DNA of 64,000 nt from Lutjanus erythropterus. Lineage: Eukaryota; Chordata; Actinopteri; Lutjaniformes; Lutjanidae. Under the pieces are notes generated by a model, which was given only the letters and a program-made list of their open reading frames with translations, was not told the DNA's origin and did no database searches. The translations under genes were made by a program, and so were the position numbers. The stretch's first letter is position 1. Each line of letters opens with the position of its first letter. Shown here piece by piece: positions 36,563 to 49,497 of this stretch. The stretch is from assembly GCA_020091685.1 (NCBI GenBank), contig CM034599.1, positions 23,435,928 through 23,499,927 on the forward strand. The letters run 5' to 3'.

Positions 36563-37350
36563 GTAAGGGCAAAGGAGGAAACTGCTTCTGCGTCTCCTCT
36601 GCTCTCCTCTCTTCATCTTGTGCCTCTCTAATTTGCCTCGATAAGGATGGGCGTTGTGTGCATGAGAGACAGAAGCGGGGAGCGGATAAGTCTTTTGGCT
36701 TGTATTTTAGTCCTACATTGTAACTTTGAGGACGTTTTACTACATTTTTTGCCTCGACCTCTGTTTTACATCACTTTTTGCGGCAAGCATTTACTCCGAA
36801 CACCCCCGTGGTTATTAAGAAAGGATGGATAAAGTGTGAGCTCGGTCAGTCGAGAGCGAAAAGGTAGAAAAAAAGAAAGAAATAGACAGAAATATGGCCA
36901 CAAGAGCATTGAGGTCATGCCTTTTTTCGCACTTATCCAACAACTTAGATCTGTTTAATATCTTTTAGGATGACAGAGCTTACGTGCGCTTGCAGTTGAC
37001 TGTTTAATTTAGGTCAGAGAGGGATGTGTTAGCCTGGAAAGGATGGGTTAATTTCTCGATATAGAAAGAAAATGAGGAAAGTCAAAAAGGTTGAGTGAGC
37101 GGTGGCTATATAAGCAGTTAAATAGGCTTTTATGTCTTTGCACATATCTGTTAGTTAGGTTAAATCTGGCACACCAGGCAGGAAGAGATGCATTTAGAGT
37201 AGACTGACAGAGGAAACTGATGGAAATGAAAGGTGCTGTAGGCGTTGACCAAAGGCAGGTCACAGGGGATATTCATAGGTACCCTGAACACAGCACATAC
37301 AGTACTGTGCAGGCAGCTGCTTGCATCTTAAAACCCATGATATGCATTAT

Positions 37351-38245
37351 AGCTGCAATGGTTGATCTGTCAGTTGTGAACTATTAAATTAATAGCCAAC
37401 TAGTTTGACAGTCAGTGAATTGAGTATTTTTAAAGGAGAAATCTGTAATATATTTAGTGCCCTGAATAATAAAATAACCATGATATGTCATCAGTGATTA
37501 AGGAAACACATAAATTGAAATACTTTCTACTCTGACAATGCTACAGTGACCGTGTTCTCCTTTGAAATTTCTATTCCGGGCCAGAATAAGTGTTTTTGTG
37601 CACCTGTTTCATGTTTATCAGAGTTCAAATTAATGCCGAATGTTAACCAAATGAGTCGTAAGACGTCATTTAATGATCTTTAAGAAGGAGTAGATGTTCA
37701 TAATGGTTAAATTGAGCAAAAATGTTACTGGAGTCTGGCGGGCAGTCACTGAACATTAACTCATCATCTTACAGTGTCAGACTCATTGTCGCTTGTTATT
37801 GTCAAACTACAGTGTTGTGCTCATCGTGTCCTTCTGCGGTGTTCCTGCAGGCTGCCTGAACTTCCCTGAGTCTGGGGAAGAGGGGGCGGGGTTAAACAGC
37901 TTCCTTCAGCCATAGATAATATATTAAATAGGATATCATCTATGGTTCCAACTCACTATTTGGACTGCAGTACTCATCATTGGACACACAATTGTTACAT
38001 ATTGCTCCTTTAAGGAAAAAAAGTCAAAATAATCTGAGTCCATTTCTTAAATGTGAATATTTTCTGGTTTCTTTACTACTCTATGATAGTAAACAAAATA
38101 TTTTTGGGTTCTAGACAAAACAAGACATCTGACATTAACTTGGGGTGTGGGAAACATAAGAATTTTCTGATATTTTATAGACCAAACAACTAATTGATTA
38201 ATCACTGATTAATCGACAAAGAAAATAAGAGTTAGTTGCAGCCCT
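37351..38245 (-). mobile_element. Element with GGGCTGCAACTAA termini, split by an insertion
   Basis: Read on the minus strand it starts AGGGCTGCAACTAACTCTTA (38245 downward) and ends AACCATTGCAGCT at 37351, giving inverted termini. Diagnostic words are TCGATTAATCAGTGATTAAT, TTTGGTCTATAAAATATCAG and TATTCACATTTAAGAAATGG on one side, and AGTTGGCTATTAATTTAATAG on the other. The middle (37434-38009) is a different, TTAA-flanked element, so the host copy is older. It is a common teleost family, probably hAT-like. Confidence 0.75.
37434..38009. mobile_element. TTAA-flanked element nested inside 37351-38245
   Basis: TTAA (37430-37433) is followed by AGGAGAAATCTGTAATATATTT. The right end is GTTACATATTGCTCCT, followed by TTAA (38010-38013). 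Removing it and one TTAA restores a continuous copy of the surrounding element, which is direct evidence for insertion. A 124-bp deletion derivative lies at 42694-42817. There is no transposase frame. The interior has a GC-rich patch at 37850-37895. Confidence 0.8.
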
Positions 38246-38475
38246 GATATGCAACATTTCCCCAAAACAACGCAATTTTTAGACATAATCCCTCTCAATC
38301 ATCACTTTTAACCCACTAGAAGTGTGTGGTGGTGGCTGTATCTGCAGCCCTCCGCTTGTATTTGCTTATTTTCTTTGGATGCTTTACCAACACAAACATC
38401 AGCATTTGACATCCTGGAACTGGGACTCAACAATCAACTATCTTTCTGATGCTTTTGCAAACAAATTAGTGAACT
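38246..38475 (+). mobile_element. GCATAATATGCAAC-family element, partial
   Basis: It runs GATATGCAACATTTCCCC, then AGACATAATCCCTCTCAATC, GAAGTGTGTGGTGGTGGCTG, TTTGACATCCTGGAA and CAACTATCTTTCTGATGC, the same order as the minus strand of 34380-34803. It abuts the end of 37351-38245 directly. The right boundary is not clear. Confidence 0.65.
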
Positions 38476-39309
38476 AGTGATCTTCAGGGATTCATACCAC
38501 TTAGCTTCAGGATCGCTGCCTAGTGTTACTGTTTGTGAGTCTATGTGAGGGAGAGAGATCCAGTAGGAGGGCTTTACATCATCACTAATACATGGTGACC
38601 ACATTCTCTGAGATGACACTCACAATAATCTGACTCACCATGCTGCACATAACAACATGGATAATATTAGTGCATATATGACAAGTGCTGGCTCTTCCGA
38701 CGTTGCTTCTCACACCATAAGTATTTAATAACCCAAGCAGCTACTGTAAAAATGACAGCAGTAATGTTTGCAGTAACAGCAGTTTGAGCCAGACAGACAG
38801 ACAGACACAAAAGCAGCAGCTCTACACTCAGACAGCTCGGGTGTGTGGGGAAATGTTTCTGCTCTAATTACTCACTTGTTCTGGGAAGAAGGAAGGAGGG
38901 AAAAAAAAAAGGCCAACTGAAATGAAATCTGAGAAGGTCACCTCAGCTCCCTGGCTTTAAGTGACTGTTGCGGATGTTAGTTTCTCTCAAGCAGATCACT
39001 GTTTCCTTCCTTTCTTCCTTGTATGAAAAAAAATCGTTTGGACATGAGTGATACTTGCCTGCAGGTCCAGTCAGCAGTCAACTATAGAAAGCGCACTGGC
39101 TTGTCTGGCCGACAGACAGAATGGTCCCTGTCACAGTGGCAGAACAGTCACATGGAGGAGAAGCCAGAGAGGAGGGAGGGAGAGGATGGAGGGAGGGGAG
39201 AAGAGCGGAGGGAGCGATGAGTGCACAGATGGAAGTGACATTGCAAAGTGGTGTGCTGGACTGAAACACCCATGTGATGCTAAAATGTTGCATTAAACTT
39301 ATATTGTAT

Positions 39310-39420
39310 CCCAACTAGGGCTGCGTGATTACAGCCAAAATGATAATCATTATTTGATTATTGAGATCATGATTAATTATCATGATTATTCATTGATTTT
39401 AGGGTCAAGATTAGGGATGA
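39310..39420. repeat. Probable repeat end, GGGCTGCGTGATTA type
   Basis: The words AGGGCTGCGTGATTACAGCC and repeated ATGATTATT/GATTAATTATCATG resemble transposon ends of the GCTGCACGATTA class. A possible opposite end is at 40198-40215 (ATTCGATTAATTGTGCAG). If both belong together the element is about 0.9 kb, but this is weakly supported. Confidence 0.35.
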
Positions 39421-42400
39421 AACAAATACCGGTTTGATGATTAGTGTTTTAGTGGTAATTCTAAATTATCAAGATGAGTGTGTCTGGTTAGCATGTTTTG
39501 CAAAACTGACAATAAATAGAGCGTGGGTTTGTTTTGTGTCAAAGAAGATATTGCCATTGCACAGCACATGATACCAGTACTGCTTCCACTTTCATGTAGT
39601 GTTACTTTAATATAGTGTGCTGCGGTACAGCATTGCTGATATGGATGTGCAGCCCGTCCTCATCCCAACTTGTCACAAACCACGTACAATGTTTTGTCAC
39701 AACATCTCAGAGTCTCATACAGGTGTACAAGGTACCCAATAGTGGCTGAAAGACATGCTGCCAGAAAGCCTCTTTTAACACGTGGTTAACATCTTAAAAC
39801 AGTCATTCGGGGTAGGTTTAGGCTCAAAATCTACTTGGGTAAGTATGGGATAAGATCATGTTTGGGGCTACAGTAAGTACATTATGTTACTTGCATCAAA
39901 TGACCGCCCAGATCATTTGCTTTATACTAGTACTACCAAACAAGTGATGATGATCCATTTCGCGGGACTATCTCTGCCTTACGCTCCAGATATTTTCATT
40001 TTGCTCATCTGCTCTCTATTGTATATTACTCTTCAACTTTGGACTGCACCCGCAACATCCAGGCAATTTGCACAGGCTGCCACTGCAGGGTGACTGCCAT
40101 AGGGTGTGCTTGATTTGATATACAGCTGTCAATGTATGTGTCGCCATTGATTATGCTCATTTAATTGTGGGAAGCCAACATTGTGATTAAGAGTAATATT
40201 CGATTAATTGTGCAGGTTTTATCCCAACACAGTGAACTTGCCTGAACAGGAGATGTTCATGCCATGCAACTGTGTTGAGGATCATTGAAGCACATTTCAC
40301 ATCTGCTTCAGGAGGGTAATTACACATAAATTAACCCAAACAAATCAAATTCTAGACAGGAGGCTAATTACATAAGAGGCACATTGCGCTCTAGCACATA
40401 TACAAGAACACTAACACCAAGCCAAATCAAGATTTGCCTCTTGTAGAGCACAACACAGCACACCATTATGCAGCTGGAAATCGGGCCATTGATTGGTTGT
40501 GTTTTTTATGTGCATCCATTTGGTTGAACGTTTCTGCCAATGTGACTCACAGGGTCCTTCATCCAGTATGGATGCTGTTAAACTGACATGTCATGTGTCA
40601 GAGATAGGAATTGTAACATGCAATCATCTCAAGACACATTGTTCAGAATAACAATGTAGGTGATTATGTGATGAACATGTTGCAAGGCAATCAGAACAGC
40701 AGCTGATGTGTGAAAGCAAAAACATCTACAGTTAAAGTTTTTTTTGATTTGCTGCAAAATACAATTAAATGAAACATAGAACAAAAAAGAGACATTTAAA
40801 TAGATATTTAAAATTCATAATGAATTGTTTCATGAAAACAACATTACTTGGCATATTGCCTTACTGACTTTATCATCCAAACACCAGTGAGTTGGTGCTC
40901 CTGGCATTTATTGGATTGCTTTGAAAACCTTTCAACAGCCTTTGACAACACACAGCTTAGCTTAGCTGTCTGGATGGCTAACTCCTCCTCTGGCCTTGAA
41001 AGCTTTTTAGCAGAAATAGTCAGACTTTCCAGATATTTTCTAGCCTACAAAGAGGTGGTGCATAATGCATGTGTTGTTTACATTCAAGTCATGCATTTTA
41101 TTGACTCTTCCAATCAACAAGACAGCAGCAGGTCACATATCATCAGAAGAAAAACTCAGCAATCAAGATTCTGTTGCAAGTCAGACAAGCAAGACATATT
41201 TCCTAAATCTAACAGACAGATATAAACAACTTCTGAGGCGGCGTCCCTGTAGGATACTAATAAGAAGAGCCAGCTACTTGCTCGACACATAATGTTGATA
41301 TCAATCTTACGTATAGAGAGCGACAGGAAAGCCTTCCCTTAGAGGACTGTGGATGTTGTTATGTGTGCCCGAGTGGCTCGTTTGGCGCAAGGTCCAGCAG
41401 CCCCAAGGTAAAACACGTCACCCGAATGTGTCACAAGCTAGGCTGAGCCTGGACGCTGCTCAAGGCCTCTGTGAGACCTCAGAAAGAATCTGGAGCATCC
41501 TTTGATGAGAGGATGGCATTTCTCCCGTTTCTCCCCTACTGCTTGCCTGTCCCTGCCATGGGGATGTTGCAAGGGGGGGGGGTCTTTATCTGTGGAGATG
41601 TCAGTGAAGAGGAAGATCATGATTTCTCTTCTCTCTGTCAAATAGCAACCAAGATTTGGCGATTCAGTGGGTGGAAAAGGAAATGTCAAAACAAAAAACG
41701 GATGAAACATCTAAGGAGGAAAGGATGGAAGGTGCTCCATCTGGACATTTTGTCAGCAGCAGCAGGAGATTGGAAAGCATACTCCTGCCCTCTCACTCCA
41801 CACTGTATTTAACGGTTGTTGATTTTTCTCCAACCAGTCCTCCTCCTCCTACTGTGCCTGTCGGTGCCAGCGAGGTTTTTAGCCAGTATAAAGCGTTACC
41901 CCCTAGCTATGTCATTAGATCCCAAGGGTGTTAGTCAGCGAGGCAGGAACTGCTATTGGGTACGTGGCTATATATAACCCCGGTCGCGGCCATAATCATA
42001 CCGCATAGGCTGCTACAGAACTGGCATAATACACATCTACTGTATGGCTGTTCTCCCAGGCATGTGAAAGACATCCAGAATGTGCTAATGAACACATTGC
42101 GGACATGGTACTAAACTTTCCATTAGCATGGATCAGCATCAAACATCATGTAGCTTGGGTAATAAAATGGGTCATGACTGATAATTTCTGACTCCGTGAG
42201 ATTTTCTACTGTGTTTGATGTCACAGTATGAAAGGCTGGTAGAGCTGATAATTATGTGAATGCCAGCCCCTTGTCTGGGTCTTATTGACCTGTTCACTCA
42301 GGCAAAAAATGGAAGGTGTATTGAGTATATTCTTCAGACGAGTTCTGTGACTTTCCCGGCCTTTGAAAGATGAGCATGTGCATTAGGAAGTTACTGATGC

Positions 42401-42693
42401 AGACACATTGAGGTGGGTAGTCAATTTTTGTCTGTCAAACATGGAGTAAAGCCACAGCTATTGAAGAGATAGCCAAAAGCCCCCCAATATATTATTAAAG
42501 TATCATGGTAGTTTGGACTATACAACATCAAGATTTTTTTCAGTCAAATCAGACTAGTCCATTCTATATGAATATTCAATGATTCATTGTTTCTTTTTAA
42601 AATTTTGTTTGTTTGGAGTTAAACACACCCCACTAAATTCCTCAGCGTATATCAGCTACGTGACAGTGCTTTACCAGCAGGACACATACTTAA

Positions 42694-42817
42694 AACGAGA
42701 AATCTGTAAAATATTTACTGTATTGCAACCTGTTTAATATATTGCCTATGGCTCCAACTCTTTGTTTGGACTGGTGCACTCATTTTTGCACACAATGCAG
42801 TGGCTACATATTGCTCC
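42694..42817. mobile_element. 124-bp TTAA-flanked miniature element
   Basis: TTAA (42690-42693) is followed by AACGAGAAATCTGTAAAATATT. The right end is GGCTACATATTGCTCC, followed by TTAA (42818-42821). Interior words TATATTGCCTATGGCTCCAACT and TTTGGACTG match 37434-38009. It is an internally deleted copy of that family. Confidence 0.8.
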
Positions 42818-43954
42818 TTAATGTCTTTCTTCATCATCTGTGATATGAAAATATCAGATTTTCACACAGTCAGAAAGTATAACTGTGTGTCCTATAGTTC
42901 AGTTACCAAATCCCTTCTGTCTGGTGTCACCTCCACATTCCTTCATGTCATGAATGAAGGTTTTATTTCAACCAAACCAGAGCTGACAATTGTTGGAACA
43001 GTGAAAAGACAAACAAAGTTTTATTTTATTTCTGTCAAGTTTGATTGAAGCTGACAATAATGATGTTAACAATTCTTTTTTTTTGCAAAGGGAGTCTGTT
43101 AGTTTGGCGATGGCAATAAAACTGCTGTTTCTAGTTGAACAAAAAGTCTCACTGTAGTAATCCTCTCCATAATGATGTCAGTCACTTATAATAACAATCT
43201 GAGCCTGTCAGTGGCAAAACAAGCACAGTAAATCAAGCAAGCACATAGCTGAAAGCTGGCTGTCACCTGCACTCCATTTCTATCACTCTTCTCCTCTTCC
43301 ATCACAGTTAGTTTTGTGGTTTGTAACATTGAAACATTGTAAAGTTTACAGTTAAGTATAAAGTTTGATTATTGCATGTTGTTGCATTGCTCTGTATACA
43401 GAGATACAGTGAAAAAACAAGAACAGAAACTTATTTCCAACAAAACTTTTCACCTTCTTTCCTCAGTTAACAAGCAGTGCATATTAGGTGTGTCAGCGAA
43501 TATAAAAATATACTAGAGAAGGTCTGTGTACTCTCAGTATGATTGTGAATACTAAACAACTGTTGCAGTATCCATGTTTAACTGAGTGTTCACAGTAATA
43601 CAGAGAAGCTAGCTCGGCTAGCCAGTTAGCTTACACTTGGCAAGGCTAATTTCCATAAGGCTAATTATTGAAACAGTGTTACAGTAAATACACTCAGCAC
43701 AGACTAGGCAGCCCAACAATGAGAAATACTAACAGAGAATCGAGTTACTGTCCTACATGAATCTGGCAGCACATTGTTAGTGACCTCTACGCCATAACGA
43801 TGGCAGAAACACTGGAGAATGAGCAGAGAAACAGGGAAACAGAAGTGCAAACAATGCATAATTTTAAAATAAAAGTCTCTGATGAAAGCCCTGATGTGGT
43901 TATATGACATATGCATGCATTAAAAGTGGGTGGAATATGGTTATATTATATGGG

Positions 43955-43985
43955 TATATTCCATCCACTTAGTGAATGGAATATA
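43955..43985. other. Imperfectly nested palindrome, 10-bp perfect arms
   Basis: The arms TATATTCCAT (43955-43964) and ATGGAATATA (43976-43985) are exact reverse complements with an 11-nt loop. A further GGAATAT copy at 43932 makes an overlapping hairpin possible. Cause unknown. It could be a small transposon end or chance in AT-rich sequence. Confidence 0.5.
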
Positions 43986-46101
43986 ACCAAAAACACTCAT
44001 AGGAAACCATAAAACTCAATGACACTTGACAGCTACTTAGAAACCATTAGCGAGCATATAGCATTCACAGTCACTGTTTCAGTCAGTCTGTCTGTCTGCC
44101 TCGTCTGTAACACAATAACAAAGTGACATTTTTTAACTGTAATTCGGTGAAAAAATTATCTAACCTCCATCTAAAACAACAGGGTACACACCTCCAGAAC
44201 AGTGACCTCGAGATGCCTCAGTTGCTTTGTGTTGAATTCACTGTGAAACCTTTTACTGATTTTACATCATTCAGTTTAAATGAAGGTTTTGATTATGAAA
44301 GGCTTCTGGAGTACCGCAAGCATTTTGTTCTATTTCTGAAGGACGTCTGGCAGAAGCATGAAGGGCAGTATCAGTCTGGGGAAGGGGTTGCCCTTTCCTT
44401 TACAAATCTTCTACATTCTAATAGCAATGCCACTGCCTGTTTGGGGAATTGTGTGTATGCCTGTGCTTCGTCAGTTCATGTAATCTTATATCAAGGTGGA
44501 AACCTGTGGTGTAAGATACAAGTCTAGTGGTTTTGAAGAGGATATCTATTTTTCATTAGGCCAAAATAAGGTGGTAAATGGTGTGATGATTCAGTCATAC
44601 TGTATGTTGACACTTAATGCATGAGGTACAGCATGTAGTGTATGGTTGAGCTCTGCACATTTTGCAAGCTGGCACACTTTGAAATATAAATGCAGTGACA
44701 GTTTCACAGCCTCTGCTGCTCTTTTGTGGAGCATGAAGTGAAAACACAAATCTATTTCATTGATTGCCGTCAAAATTTAGTGTCACAACAAAGAAAGTGG
44801 TAGCAGGAATCACTTTCTTTGTTCTCGGGTCAGACAGTTTTCTGAGCATTACATAATCCAGCTACTTCCAATCAAAACTGCATGAAAAAATAGGGTAGGA
44901 TAGTTGAGTTGTGCTCAGAGTAAGTCATGTCCTTAAACCAAAGCAAATACAGTACAGCAGGAATGAGTTCTAAAACCTGGTAATGAGTTAGCGTATTTGA
45001 TTATATGCCTGAAATAAGTTAGTTTTTTACTTTGGCAATTGCATTTATGCTTCAAAAATCATAAAAGTGGTGTTAATTTGTGAGGATTATCTTGCTGAAC
45101 ACGCACGTAGCATAAACCTTGGTTTGCCACAGAGTTTATTTTGTGCACTAATCCAAAACCTAGAAAAATCCCATTGGGTTTATGTCAAGGGAATCAGAGC
45201 AATACTAACTTCTGGGTTGGCCTACAAAAATACAATCTACACTGATTTAAATTAATGTTCACAACTGGCAAAATGAATGTTTAATGCACACATCTGTTGT
45301 TGTACAGCACTGCAGTTAGACAGGCAAAGTGGGATCTTGCTTAGAGAACATATTTGTCCAATGTGAACACTGGACAGTGTCCAGCCGGACCCACAGGCCA
45401 GTGTGTCTGGCTCTAGGAAAACATTATTGCTTCATAAAAGAGAGGAGCTGTGCTGAAATGGTGATATCTCAAATAGAAATGAAGCTCCTGCAGTGTATGT
45501 GAAGCAGAGAGGACTGGTCATCTAATTTTTACCAGCAGGAACAGGCATTTGTTTTCCGTAGCTCCCCCCGGCTCCCTTTCCTCACTGGTCATCTGCGAGG
45601 CTAATAAAATGCATGAAAACCATTTTTGAAGGACAACCTTGTAGCGGGCTACAAGCCAAAGCCTCTCTAGACTGCCTGCTTGATGCTGGGTGATTCCCTG
45701 AGCTCTTGGCTGGCTGTGCTGCACTGATCATATTACGCTCCACAGGGTGATAAAGACTCTCACTGAGCTAGCAACTGGTCTGGTTTAGGGTCTGCTGATA
45801 GCTTGAGGGAGACCATACAGACATATGAATTATTGATTATTTTTGTTAGGATATCTGTATCACTGCTGTGGAGACAACTATGAAAACAGAAATTACTTGT
45901 CACCATGTGTTACAGTATAGAAGGCACACGGTCTCGATGTGACACAGCTGTACTGCTTGCATTATGTTTCTCAGCCATCGAAGTTGCTTTGTTGTGATGC
46001 CATACTTGCTTTCAAAGGATTTATTAAATATTACTTGACATCACTTTAAAGCTGATTAGCAAAAGACCCTCTATTCCACTAATTGCTAGTACGGTAGTTA
46101 C

Positions 46102-46471
46102 GGTCCAGTGTGTAAGATTTACAGGGATCCGTTGGCAGAATACAGAAATGTAATATAATATTCTTAAGTGATGTGATTTCATTAGTGTGGAATCACCTGA
46201 AAATGAGAAAAGTTATGTTGTTTTGTTACCTTAGAATGAGCTGTTGATATGCACAGAGGTTGCAAGCCCTCTCGTACAGGCATCGCCATGTTGCTGCAGT
46301 TTTCGAGAATGGACGACCTAAGCAATGGCTCTAGATACGGCCTTTTGCATGTTTTGCAAGTTTTGTGGTCACCATAGGTTCTCCTATATGCTCAGAAGGG
46401 GAGAGTGAGACTGGGTGCTTGCAATCTGCAAGCTCACCAGTCAATGCCACTAAATCCTACACCCTGGTCCT
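46102..46471. mobile_element. TTAA-flanked element, GTCCAGTGTG family, best full copy
   Basis: The left end GGTCCAGTGTGTAAGATTTA follows TTAC (46098-46101, probably a mutated TTAA). The right end is AAATCCTACACCCTGGTCCT, followed by TTAA (46472-46475). At about 370 bp it is the most complete member here and defines the family that includes 18212-18520, 23978-24108 and 32793-33146. No coding capacity. Confidence 0.8.
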
Positions 46472-48918
46472 TTAAAGTACATGTAAAGGAAATTCATAGA
46501 TCTTCTTCTAAACACATTATACATGTTAGAATATAATTGCTAAAAACATGTGAAAAGAGTGTGTAGTCCTGAATTGAGGAGTTGAAATCATGGCTTGATG
46601 ATGCACTGGAGTCATAGGTACCCTAACACTCCTATCCTAAATATGATGAATATTTAAGGTTTGTTGACAAGCTGATGCCAAACTTAACTGCTGGTTTTAA
46701 TTTGTATGTACAGGCAGTTGAAGGAGTATGAAGAGTTGGAAAAGTAGGAAAGGGTCTAATTAGTATGAATGGGATTTTTAAGTTGAATAAACCCTACAAT
46801 GTATTAAAGATGTATATCGACATATAATGTTTAATGTTTTAGGAGGCTTTTTTTGCTGTTTGCAGAGACTTATTACATATTCAAGTAAATGTCATTAATA
46901 ATTTGTACAGAAAAAATTAAAATACAAGACCTCTTGTATCATTTTCCCTGTGGGACTGATTTTCAACAATAAACATATATCAAGTAGTGGGAATCAGATT
47001 TTCCCTAGAAGCTTGTGGTATTGGGATATTTTATCAGTGGGAGTGGACTGAGAAACAGTTTTGTGCATCGCTCTGAAGTACACGACTTTGTTTCAGTGGC
47101 ATACAAATTAAGAAGACAACACTGGGGTGCAATTCTCCCTCATGGAGTGATGTCACAATGAAAATATATGATCTCACCGTATGGCTTTAATAGAGCAGGG
47201 AGAGACCAGAGAGACTGGTTAGCAGAGCGGCAGCTATTAGGCACCACATGCTGGAAGAAATGGACTAACAATAAACAACCTGACAGCCAGTTACAAGGCT
47301 CTGTGAGCATGATCAGGGTTCATACGCTGCACTGTAATGAAGGGAGCTGATGTGGGAGCTGTCAGTCATGCGACGCCTTAATAACCCATGCATGATTCTC
47401 AGATTACTTCCCCCAGCTTTTGATTATTCTTTTTTTTCCCCTTTGCCAATTTTCTTTCTTCCTCTGTCAATCAGTGTGTTGTCTTGAAATCTATATCTTT
47501 CCTATCCCCTGATTCACAGACATGCTCACAAATAGCAACATTGGTCTGTGCACAGAGGCTCATCCTGACATACAGTTACTCCCCTGCTCTCTTCCCTTCT
47601 TTCCCTCTTTCTATTGTCTTTCTGTCTCCCTCACACATGCTGTTTAAATCTATTGATTCCCTTTCCACTTCCAGCATCTTAGTCTTGAATGATTTGCCTC
47701 TTAGGCCCACATGTCTCCTGCCGCATCTGTCAGCTCTCATCTGGAGACCTGCCACATGCACATCTGAACCAGCCTGCTCTGGTCAAGAAACATGACAGAA
47801 ACCCTGCAGTGGTTTGCATCTCCACCACTTGGACAACTGCCATCCTCTTGCTCTACATCAGTGTTAAAGAAAGCTAAAAAAAATATTTTATATATGCTTA
47901 CTACTTACAAGTCCTATATGGATTACAAAGGATATATTTTTCCTGTATACTGAACCACATTAATGAACAGCATGAGACTGTTCTGTTTGGTTTGCCAGTC
48001 CAAAAAAAAAAATCAAAGCAATATTCATCATTTGGGCAGCCGCTCTCAGAGGACAGCTTAGACAAACCAGTAGTATATATCCTCTAGGGTTCAACCAGTG
48101 GATGGCTGACAGTCATCGACCACTGAGCTCTTTACCATCATAACACTGTGACTTAAAAGCTTTCTGTTTTTGATGTAGCGTCCCCTCAGAGTTGCAGCAC
48201 AGCAGGAGATTCGTTCCATTTTGGCATGTGGGTGAGAATATAAAAAGAAACTTTTGCTGATGGTCATTGTTACGTCTCCATGTCCTGTTTGTTTTCCCAT
48301 TGATTTCATTGCTTAGCTTTCGGTACAGCCAGCCGACTAACTTTGTTTTAAACTTCAGAGGCTGAACACAACTAAGTTATGGGCATGTGGTGTGGAGATG
48401 AAAAGCTTTTTAAACCTGGCATGGGGATGCATGTGGGATACTGACCCGGCTGGAGTTTGTCATCAGAGTGATACTGGGATGCAATGGTGACTACATCAGT
48501 AACAAAGATTCAGTCATTCTCCGTCTTCACTCTCTCACTGTGTACATTGTCATTGGTTTTATGGCCTGCTAACTTTCACATTTATAAAGTCGTCTTTAAA
48601 AAGAAGAGTGTATGATATCAAATGTGATATGATGGGCTGATAAGCTACACTCTGTTGTCTTTGAAATAGTTTCTTCGTGCATGAGCTTGACGCTGTAAGA
48701 AGGTGGGGCAGAGAGAAAAAAAATACTGGGAGAACCACTGATTCTGCCTTCTCAATTTGATTAATGAAATTGTGACACCCCTAGTTGACATCACCCAACC
48801 CTAATACTCTCCGCTGAATGAAATGGCAGAAAGCAGACAAAACAATAAAAAATTTGGCAGGGTAAAGAGGCCTCTTTTGAGTAGCCTGACCAAAGCAACT
48901 TAAAAGTCCAGTTAATGT

Positions 48919-49100
48919 CTGCCTTTTATTATTTTTGTGGTGTTTTATGCCTGTATTTGAGACTTGACACTAGAGAGATGACAGACATTGAAGAGAAAGA
49001 GAGGGATGGGGAATGACCACAGACTTCCCCCGATGGACTCGACCTGGGGATGCTGCAGATTGAGGTCCATGCCTTAACCCCTGAGCCACAAGGATGTCCT
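48919..49100 (-). mobile_element. tRNA-derived SINE, minus strand
   Basis: Read on the minus strand it begins AGGACATCCTTGTGGCTCAG and GGGTTAAGGC, a tRNA-like A-box region. A worn B-box region (CCCCAGGTCGAGTCCATCG) follows, then GTCATTCCCCATCCCTCTCT and a tail ending in AAAAGGC. This order matches the tRNA-head SINE widespread in percomorph fish. It is diverged and not a functional tRNA gene. Confidence 0.7.
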
Positions 49101-49440
49101 AATATTAGATTTATCTAATAGCAATATCCTGCTATGTATAGGGTAGCTATTATTTGCTAACATGTTACCCATAAAGGCCTGGATGCAGTTTGAAATGAAC
49201 ACAGATGGGGATAGTGGTTGTGCATCTGGTTCTGTTTTTACCACACTGGGTGTCTGCATGCGCACATATGTTATACTTGTTTGTTGACACATTTGATGGA
49301 ACCACAAACAGACCATGTGGTAATAAATTTAGGTAGCATGCAGACCCTTGCAGGGCTGATGACCACATTTACATCATGTGAATTCTTGTGGCAGGGAATA
49401 GGGCTGTCACAATATCAGATTAGTATAAATTTTTGCATTA

Positions 49441-49497
49441 AAAAAACTACTACTACTACTACTAATAATAATAACAACATACATAATAATAATAAAG
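49441..49497. repeat. Trinucleotide (CTA)n/(ATA)n simple repeat
   Basis: A run of ACTACTACTACT, then AATAATAATAAC and ATAATAATAATAA. It follows a probable repeat end (GGGCTGTCACAATATCAG at 49400). Confidence 0.9.

Noticed and set aside
36273-36572. Minus-strand open frame opposite the D4-type exon
   Set aside because: It is a GC-rich shadow of the real coding exon.
40848-41225. 125-codon open frame on the + strand
   Set aside because: The composition is irregular and I recognise no domain. It overlaps another unrelated frame of similar quality.
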